This document shows, one piece after another, positions 56,823 through 64,000 of a DNA stretch of 64,000 nt; positions within the stretch are counted from its first letter, which is position 1, and every line of letters begins with the position of its first letter. Location of the stretch: NCBI GenBank assembly GCA_011317545.1, contig WUJK01000002.1, positions 3,720,001-3,784,000 of the forward strand. The letters are read 5' to 3'. The position numbers and the translations under genes were made by a program. The stretch comes from Coniella vitis (taxonomy: Eukaryota > Ascomycota > Sordariomycetes > Diaporthales > Schizoparmaceae). Under the pieces are notes generated by a model. That model saw only the letters and a list, made by a program, of their open reading frames with translations. It did no database searches and was not told the DNA's origin.

Positions 56823-57433
56823 TTGTTTTCGGCAGAGGAGGGCCAAGAGGACGAAGACGGCGGAAGAGGCACGACAACGACGACTGTTTGGGGCGAGGAG
56901 AGGGTGATTGTTGTTGTGCCGCCAAAGGAGCCCCATATTCCTGGGGCTACTGTTTGGTTGCCTGTGTTGTTGGTATGGGGATGCAAGGAGGAGGGTTGTT
57001 TTTGTTGTTGTCGTTGTGGTGGTGGTGCCCGTGGGTTGCGTGGCTCGTTGAAGGCTGCTGCTGCTGCTGGTGGTCGTGGCTGTGGTCGTGGTGCTTGATC
57101 TTGTGGTTGGGATGTGGTGGAAGATTCGTGGGGGGTGGTGGCTTCGATATTGGTATCGGTGTTGGTATTGATGGAGATATCAGCTGTAGAGACGTCGACG
57201 GTGGTGTCTTGAATCTCGACTCCTCCTCCTTGTTGTTGTTGTTGTTGCTGTTCTTCTTGTTGTTGTTGTTCTTCTTGTTGTTGTTGCTGGAGTTTGGGCG
57301 GTGCTAGGACTAGTTGTGGTGGTGACTTGGTTGCGTGCTGTGGGTCTTTGGCGATGACTCCGACAGAGAGGGATGCGAGCGTGGTGGTGGGGATGATGGG
57401 GAAGAAGCATAGGAGGAGGGTTGAAGGGCGCAT
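56507..57433 (-). CDS. Secreted poly-Gln / Ser-Thr-rich hypothetical protein
   Basis: One exon, 308 residues. MRPSTLLLCFFPIIPTTTLA is a good signal peptide. The mature part begins SLSVGVIAKDPQ and continues with a Gln/Glu tract (about residues 48-68), a Thr/Asp-rich stretch, a Pro/Arg/Gln-rich stretch and an (Asn-Ser)n run coded by CAG-CAA-type hexamers. The C-terminal 70 residues are less repetitive (HVTHDVHVVVVVSDPPGDD) and end TVVGFCTTVYEL. Only one Cys lies in the mature part. A TATATAAA word sits at 57490-57497 on the coding strand's upstream side. No family recognised. Because the plus strand is also open over much of this interval, the call depends on the signal peptide and promoter position. 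Confidence 0.5.
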
Positions 57434-58998
57434 TGTGGGTTTTCTGTTTATTTTATTGTTTTTTTCCTCTTCTTTTTAGTTGCTGTTGATTTATATACTT
57501 GTTGTTTCGGTGGCGGCGGTGGTGGTGGTGGTGATGACGACGCTATCGATACTTTTTCCCGGATGAGGATCTTTTTGGATTGAAGATGGAGAGAGGGGGA
57601 AAAGAGAAAGAAAGAAAGAAAAAAAGAAGAGAGAAAAGAGAGAAAGAAGACTTGAAAAGCAAATTGCCAGGGAAATGAGTTCTATATGGTTTCTCTGAAG
57701 AGCACAGGAAAACAATCCAACTATCTTGGAGAGAGTGGTTAGTTAACGCATGCTGGTTGTTTTTATCTTGGGAAGAAATGTGTTAGAAAGAGTTTCTCGG
57801 TGGCTTTCCCCCCCCCTTCTTTTTGCTACGTGGTGGGCTTTCAACATTTTTAAACATATGGAAGAAACAGTGTGTACGTATATATATGTATACTATCACT
57901 GTATGGTATGGTAGGGTATCCCCAAAAAACAAAATCTCGTGTCAGTAGTATCCAAGGTCTGGCTTCTGAAGCGGTAACGCGGTTTTGTATGTGTGTGTGT
58001 GTGGCCTCGAGGAATATCCGAGTGTTTTGGGATGATGGTGTAATGACGAGATAAAAATGATTTAGTCGGATGGGTTTCAGAGAAGAGATTTTCACAGAGT
58101 TCAGGCTCTTTACCCTTCTTCTTCTCATTTTTTTCCCCCTGCCTTTTCTAATCATCTTGGGGAATGGTGGACTCTCGGTCGAGTTCAGGAACTTGTTCCT
58201 CTTGATGGGTTTTTGACGCGAGATGCTTGCTGGGATTTTGTGTTGGGGATGGGGGGGGGGGGAAGGACATCAAGCTAGCACAGCAGTAGTGATAACGACA
58301 ACCAAAAAGTCAAGACAGGTTGGTTATCCAGTGAGCCTGGGAGGAATGTGTCGCGTAGTGTTTCGTGGAGCATTCTCGTAGCAACAGTTCCAAGACACGT
58401 GGGAAGGGAGGGAGGGAGGGCCCAGAGACGAGGAGAGGAATGCTCTTTGGACGTGTGTGGGAGAAGCGCGAGGGTCTTTTTTCTTTTTCTTTCCTGTGGT
58501 CAGTGGTTTGAGTTTATGGTATCCAGCTTCAGCTTCTTCCTCTTGCTTGATTCTTTTGGCCTGGGCGTGTGTGGGGGGATTTTGTTACGGCAGAGTGATG
58601 GTGACAGATTGTGGTCGTCTGGCAGCGCGTCTTTGGATTACAGTATATATAAAGACAGGTTTGACCAATGGCAATCAACACAACACCTTGGTGCTGGCCA
58701 TGGTGTGCATAAGCCTTCGAATGCATGGGAACGAAGAGCATTGTTGTCCAAATGATATCGCACCGATTCCTCTTCTTCTCTGTGCTTCATCAAGAGCAAG
58801 GATAGAACAAATACAAATATATCCTGATCTTCCTTTCTGGAGCGGAGGCGTGTCACGTCAGGCTCACGGGGGACTTGATCACTGACTACTACTACTGACT
58901 ATCTCTGCTTTGCCACTTTGGAAGTGCCTTTGGACAACGAACGAACGGTGGCAAAGGCTCAAGTGGTGCGCATTCCAACTTGTCTCGCATCGACAGGA

Positions 58999-59046
58999 GC
59001 AGATGCAGAAGCAGATGCAGAAGCAGATGCAGATGCAAGATGCAGA
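58999..59046 (+). repeat. Tandem 12-bp repeat (AGCAGATGCAGA-type)
   Basis: Just under four units of a GCAGATGCAGAA-like 12-mer, the last ones degenerate. Confidence 0.85.
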
Positions 59047-59614
59047 CCCAGACGCGATAAGTATGCCCATCTTTTGAATCACCAATAGGAAGCAAGACTG
59101 CTCGATCCTGTCCTTGACCATCGCCACAACAATATACAGCCGTTGAAGGACGATGGATATCTGGCATGGACAGCCAGACGGTGACTCTCATGTTTGTAAC
59201 CGTTCGTTCTTTTTCTTTCTTTGCCCCCCCCCCCCGTTCTGGCTCGTTTCCCTGCAGAGAAGAGGCATCGCGGTTCCCCAGATGGATCGTCACCCCCGTC
59301 ACCCCCAAAAAGACGGGGTCACAAGGTCACACGCGCCATGTTCTTGGTTATTCCCACGCATCAGAGATGCATGAGAGGCCGCATCTGCCCGCCCGCCCCG
59401 CCTTTGATGCCAACGTTACTCACGCAGCACAGTCAACGGCCAGCCAGCTTCTGCCATCCGAAGAGGCCATGACTGGTTGGGCATAGCGCTTGATGGACGT
59501 GCAGGATGGGCATGCTGTTGTGGTTGTTGTGGTCGTTGTTGTTGTTGTTGATAAAAACCCCACCATGTTCCCGGTTGCTCTCGCCAAGACAGAGAGATAG
59601 CCAGGCGGTCTGTC

Positions 59615-59661
59615 TACCAGTCTGTCTGTCAGTCTGTCTGTCAGTCTGTCTGTCTGCGTGT
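59615..59661 (+). repeat. Imperfect (CTGT)n/(CAGT)n tract
   Basis: CTGTCTGTCAGTCTGTCTGT-type array in the upstream region of the OPT gene. Confidence 0.85.
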
Positions 59662-59757
59662 CTGGCTGCTGCCTCTGTTGGACACAGCGTCTGCCAGTCT
59701 TGTGCGCCTTCTTTTGAGACAGACGCAGCTTCACTCGCCCGCCTCTGAGAGGCTTGG

Positions 59758-59802
59758 CCCTAACCCTGAGTCGGACCCTAACCCCGAGTTGAACCCTAAC
59801 CC
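59758..59802 (+). promoter_or_regulatory. Three CCCTAACCC words at 18-bp period (interstitial telomere-like array)
   Basis: CCCTAA occurs at 59758, 59776 and 59794, each followed by CC(C/T) and, in the first two units, GAGT. The two full units are 18 bp and differ at 3 positions. The array ends 6 bp before the CCACC-ATG start context of the OPT gene. On the complementary strand it reads GGGTTAGGG, the common fungal telomere word. Role (binding site for a TTAGGG-type factor, or a relic of DNA repair) is inference. Confidence 0.7.
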
Positions 59803-59808
59803 GCCACC

Positions 59809-62800
59809 ATGCCTGCCCTCTACCGTCAAGGCTCGGACCTCTCCCCGTTGGACGACGCCGCTGTCGACGGGCACTCGTCCGACAAGTCCCAAGAGGCCGG
59901 CAACCTCGACGAGAAAGCACCCGCAGACGCCTCCTCGCAGCCGTGCTGGGCGCCCCCCGAGGAATGGCTGGCGCGCCTCAAGGACAGCTACACGGGCCAG
60001 CACGGCGGCGAGACGGAGACGCTGCCGCCGGGATCCGACGCCGACCGCGTGGCCGGCGCGATCCTGACCATGAACGAGGCGCAGTCGGTGGCCTGCTTGG
60101 AGACGGTGCTGGTCGAGCACGCGCACGACTACTCGTTTGACAAGGCGCTCATGCAGCGCATCGCGCAGCTCGTGCGCGGCAGCGAGGCGTGCGGCCTGGA
60201 GGCGGGCGAGTGGGCGTACGAGACGTGCCGGACGGCCGGGCTGGTGCACAACTGGTCGCCGTATACCGAGGTGCGCGCCGTGACGATCCCCTACGACGAC
60301 CCTGGCGAGGCCTGCGAGAGTTTCCGGGCGTATTTCCTGGGCATGTTCTGGGTGTGTGTGTGCACGGCGGTGAATACGTGTAAGTGGAGAGACGGAGTTC
60401 GATCTCGATGCCCATCTCGATTTCTTTTTCGAGATATATATAACACCGATCTGATCACACCGCACAGTCTTCAACCCACGCCAGCCAGGCATCTCGATCC
60501 CCGGCTCCGTCGTCCAGCTGCTTCTCGTGCCCATGGGCCGCAGCATGGCTGCCTGTCTGCCCAGCTGGGGCGTCACGCTGCGCGGCACCCGCTACAGCCT
60601 CAACCCGGGCCCGTGGACGTCCAAGGAGCAGCTCTTTGCCACCATCATCTTCAACGGCGCGTCGACCATCGGCAACTTCACGGGCCTGCTGGTCATGCGG
60701 CTGCCGGCCTTCTTCGACCAGCGCTGGGTCAACTTTGGCTTCGCCATCATGCTCGCGCTCGCCAACCAGATCTTTGGCCTCGGCATGGCCGGCATCCTGC
60801 GCCGCCTGACCGTCTACCCCGTCGAGGCCGTGTGGCCGTCGGCGCTGCCCACCATTGCGCTGAACCGCACGCTCATCAACTACGACAACCGGCGCGAGCG
60901 CATCCACGGCTGGACCATGTCGCGCTACACGTGCTTCTTGGTCGCCACCCTCGTCTTCCTGGTCTACTACTGGATCCCCAACGAGTTCTTCCAGGCGCTG
61001 CGCATGTGCAACTGGATGACGTGGATTGCGCCCAGCAACCTGGGCCTGGCGCTTGTGACGGGCTCGTATGGCGGCATGGGCTTCAATCCCTGGTCGACCT
61101 TTGACCCGAATCTGTCGGGCTCGTCGACGATGAATGCGCCCTTTTTTGCGTCAGTCTCTTCCTTGTTGCGCTTGTCACAACAAAAGGTATATATCCATCA
61201 TAGATATCATTATGCTGATGAACAGTGAAAACAAACACACAGCCAACTTCAGCAATATGTCATGCGCGCCATCAGCGGCATCATCATCCTCATCATGTAC
61301 TATACAAACGTCTCTTGGTGAGTCTGTCTGTCTGTCTGTCTTTTGATCGACACCTCTTTATTTCCCCCCCCCCCCCCAAAACACATACACACACACACAC
61401 TGACAACCAATCCATCCTCCAGGGGCGCCTACATGCCCATCAACTCCAACAACGCCTTCGACAACACAATGACCACCTACAACGTCTCCAAGGTCCTCAA
61501 CACGGCCACAAACACGGTCGACATCCCCGCCTACCAGGCCTACGGCCCGCCCTACTACGCCATCGCCAACCTCTTCGTCACCGGCGCCAACTTTGTCTAC
61601 TACACCTTCTCGCTCGTCTACGTCTTCATCAAGTACTGGCGGCCCCTCCAGAAGGCCTTTGTCGGCATGGTCGTCAACACCCTCCGCCGCCAGAGCATCT
61701 ACACGGGCTTCACCGACGGCCACACGCGCATGATGCGCGGCGCGTACCCCGAGGTCCCCGAGTGGTGGTACGGCCTCGTCTTCCTCTTCGGCTTCGCCAT
61801 CTCCATCGTCGCCTGCGTCGCCTGGCCCACCCAGACCCCCTGGTGGAGCATCCTGGGCGTCACCGCCATCGGCGCCCTGCTGACCATCCCCTGGGTCCTC
61901 ATCGAGAGCATCGCCGCCACAGGCATCTCCCTCAACGTCATCTGGCAGGTGCTCCCCGGCATCTGGTTCCCGGGCAAGCCCCTCCCCCAGCTCGTCATCC
62001 TCATGCTCGGCGGCGCCTTTGAGCAAATGGCCGGCGGCTTCACCACCGACCTCAAGTACGCCCACTACGCCAAGCTGCCCCCGCGCGCCGTCTTCCGCGG
62101 CCACGTCTCGGCCTGTGTCGTCAACTGCTTCCTCTACTGCGCCATCCTCGAGGTCATGCTCGCGTACTACAACACCGACAACACGCTCTGCCAGTGGGAC
62201 AACAAGCAGCACATGGTGTGCTCGTACGCGCAGAGCGTCTACGCCTCCACCATCCTCTTTGGCGCCTTTGGCACAAACAACATGTTCAAGCTGTACCCGG
62301 CCCTGCCCTGGCTCTTTGTGCTCGGCGGCCTGCTCGGCCTGCTCTGGGCCGTCGCCGAGACGCAGCTGCCGCGCTGGCACGACACGGTCCTGCGCCGGCG
62401 CCTGGGCGCGCGCCGCCTCGCCCGCCTCGACGCGCGCCTCTGGCGCCCCGCCGCCGCCGTCCTGGCCTGCCTGCACCCGGCCATTGCGCTCTCGGGCGCG
62501 CTCAACTGGGCCGGCAACACGAACCTCGCGTACGCCACGCTGGGCATCTACCTCGCCTGGCTGTTCCAGTACTACCTGAAGCGCCGCTACACCGCCTGGT
62601 GGGGCAAGTACGCCTACATGGTGTTTGCGGGCCTGACGGTCGGCGTCGCCGTCTCGGGCCTGGTGGCCACGCTGGTCTTTAGCTTTGGCGCCGGCCGGAA
62701 CGCGCATCTGGGCTGGTGGGGGAACAATGTCGTGACGGCGGGCCTGGATTATCAGCTGTATAATAATAATGCCTCGTTGAAGGCGTTGCCGGCGAGTGGG

Positions 62801-62842
62801 CATTTTGGCTTGGACCCCGAGCAGTATCCGTTGGATTGGTAG
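59809..62842 (+). CDS. Oligopeptide transporter (OPT family)
   Basis: Exons 59809-60379, 60468-61149, 61243-61317 and 61423-62842 give 915 residues. The third exon is only 75 nt; it encodes QLQQYVMRAISGIIILIMYY and is fixed by frame on both sides. Start context GCCACCATGCC is strong. The first 170 residues are a cytosolic, acidic N-terminus ending in 'EVRAVTIPYDDP'. About 14-16 membrane segments follow. OPT hallmarks seen: 'NPGPWTSKEQLF', 'NSNNAFDNTMTTYN' and 'GGAFEQMAGGFTTDLK', the last being the region before 'YAHYAKLPPRAVF'. The end is YPLDW. Known role: proton-coupled uptake of small peptides or glutathione-like compounds at the plasma membrane. It is a natural partner of secreted proteases such as the sedolisin here, though 53 kb apart. 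Intron 3 has a long poly-C run. Confidence 0.93.
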
Positions 62843-62947
62843 ACCGGGGGGCCTTCATGGATGGTGCGAGGCTATCAATCATGATTGATGGGTTGGATGT
62901 GAGTGAGGTCGGCATGGTGCTGAGATGAAGGACAAGCAAGGCAAGGG

Positions 62948-62994
<47 letters not shown>
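62948..62994 (+). repeat. (AATC)n microsatellite
   Basis: Between eleven and twelve uninterrupted tetranucleotide units just after the OPT gene. Confidence 0.95.
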
Positions 62995-62996
<2 letters not shown>

Positions 62997-63789
62997 CATG
63001 AGCAGGCTCAACCCTACTACTACAAGAACCAGACATGAGCTTTAGATAATGCATTCATGGTATTTTGTTTCTTTTTTCCATTTAATTTTTCAATCCGTCC
63101 ATGATTTCACCTTCTTTTTTCTTCTCCCCATTCTCCCCCGCCCCCCCCTTCCTTTCTTTCTTCCTTTTCCTCAAGAAAATCAACCGCAACTGCCCAGTGA
63201 CTCTCCCCCTACACCCTTTACAAACCAGACTACAAGAAAGAAATAACTCCCCTTTCGCCTTGAATGTGCCGAGTATTTCTTCAAAAACGCCCGTCCATGC
63301 CTTGCCCAACAACATACAAGGAAGAACAGAAAAAAGAATGAGAAACTCAAAAAAAAAAAAAAAAAAAAGAATGAGAGAGACAAGAGAGAATCAGTCAACC
63401 ACATACATACAATTTTCCAAACGCTATCCACCATTCCTTTTTTTGCTTCCTGTTTTGGTGTCAAAATCCATTTCCTGCCACCCGCCGATCCAGCCTCAGC
63501 TATCAACCCTCGTAATCGTACATGCACGAGAATATACAAACAAACGACAATGCATATATCATCGAAATGAAAATAATGCCATGTTGAGACTTTGTCTTTT
63601 TCCCCTTCACTCGGCGCCCCAAAAGGTTGTGGGACCATTGGACGATAAACGACCTGTTTGGTCATTGCTTCCATCAATCAAGTCGTCGTTGTTGAGCGTA
63701 CAAGGCGCCCGAACAATAAGCAAAGGTGGACGGACGGCTTCTGATAAGCAACTTCCGACCTGGCACAAGCTTCTTCTCGTCCCAGGTAG

Positions 63790-63790
<1 letters not shown>

Positions 63791-63820
<30 letters not shown>
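63791..63820 (+). repeat. (GT)15 microsatellite
   Basis: Uninterrupted GT dinucleotides over 30 bp. Confidence 0.95.
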
Positions 63821-63823
<3 letters not shown>

Positions 63824-64000
63824 CCGTTCCTTCAAATAGCGAAAATACATCCTCACACCAAGTTATACTCCTCCGCCAGTCAACAGCCAGCACACCCACC
63901 GACAAACCACATCCCGTATCTACTTCAACCGTCAACCAATTGCTCTCACTAGAATCTCCTTTCCAACGGGCTGTGTGCATAGGCATCATGCGGTGGTCGA

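Larger units (their letters stand above)
57434..59757. other. Divergent intergenic region, no gene recognised
   Basis: About 2.3 kb. It contains poly-G (12 nt) at 58251-58262, a 12-nt-period AGCAGATGCAGA repeat at 58999-59046, a poly-C run at about 59225-59235, and an imperfect CTGT/CAGT tract at about 59615-59661. No frame has a recognisable domain. Confidence 0.55.
62843..64000. other. 3' flank, no gene recognised
   Basis: About 1.2 kb. It has an (AATC)n array at 62948-62994, a CT-rich stretch at 63100-63170, a poly-A run at about 63349-63368 and (GT)15 at 63791-63820. The long plus-strand frame at 63101-63952 is low-complexity and not accepted. Confidence 0.6.

Noticed and set aside
61358..62803. 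481-codon minus-strand frame over the OPT gene
   Set aside because: Antisense shadow caused by strong third-position GC bias; the plus strand encodes clear OPT motifs.
63101..63952. Open frame of 283 codons at the window end
   Set aside because: Built from CT-rich sequence, a poly-A run and a GT microsatellite; no protein-like composition.

Overview
The window is nuclear DNA of a filamentous ascomycete (Pezizomycotina, most likely a sordariomycete). The evidence is protein-coding genes broken by short GT...CTAAC/CTGAC...AG introns, wide spacers full of microsatellites and pyrimidine tracts, and gene content typical of such fungi: a secreted sedolisin, a CBM1-tagged lyase, a copper LPMO-like protein, a type I metacaspase, fungal FAD monooxygenases and an OPT transporter. 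There are no operons. I saw no intact transposon, CRISPR array, rRNA gene or convincing tRNA gene. The species cannot be named from sequence alone.

Layout. 1-4.2 kb: no gene seen. 4.4-6.5 kb: secreted S53 sedolisin (+). 7.8-8.8 kb: Mediator subunit Med18 (-). 10.0-11.4 kb: glucuronan-lyase-like protein with a C-terminal CBM1 (+). 13.8-16.6 kb: low-complexity/coiled-coil protein ending in a domain that looks like a copia-type Gag polypeptide (+). 17.1-18.0 kb: single-pass membrane protein (-). 21.6-22.2 kb: small secreted beta/gamma-crystallin-like protein (+). 22.7-24.4 kb: ACC-synthase-like aminotransferase (-). 24.9-26.3 kb: metacaspase (-). 27.5-28.3 kb: doubtful broken or mis-modelled gene (-). 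29.5-30.6 kb: WW-domain protein with FUS-like YGQQ repeats (+). 33.7-36.7 kb: helical-domain/WD40-like protein (+). 39.9-41.9 kb: phenol-hydroxylase-type monooxygenase (+). 42.1-43.7 kb: mitochondrial DUF1992/DNAJC28-domain protein (-). 45.1-46.4 kb: TetX-like FAD monooxygenase (+). 49.0-53.2 kb: ataxin-2/Pbp1 homologue with no visible Lsm fold (+). 54.8-56.2 kb: LPMO-like secreted protein with chitin-binding-like tail (+). 56.5-57.4 kb: secreted polyQ protein (-). 59.8-62.8 kb: OPT transporter (+).

How the genes relate. The genes look independently transcribed and do not form a biosynthetic cluster. Several share a saprotroph or host-degradation theme: sedolisin and OPT transporter (protein digestion and peptide uptake), glucuronan lyase-CBM1 and LPMO-like protein (polysaccharide attack). 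Others are housekeeping or regulatory: Med18, metacaspase, Pbp1, the mitochondrial DUF1992 protein.

The most interesting signals are: the Gag-like domain in an otherwise ordinary host gene; an 8-bp motif ACTATGTA/TACATAGT found 16 times, only in spacers, three times as perfect palindromes or overlapping inverted pairs; a three-copy, 18-bp-period array of the telomere word CCCTAA just upstream of the OPT start codon; the Lsm-less ataxin-2; and the WW protein with six perfect hexapeptide YGQQ repeats. Exon boundaries were placed by hand from splice signals and reading-frame continuity.
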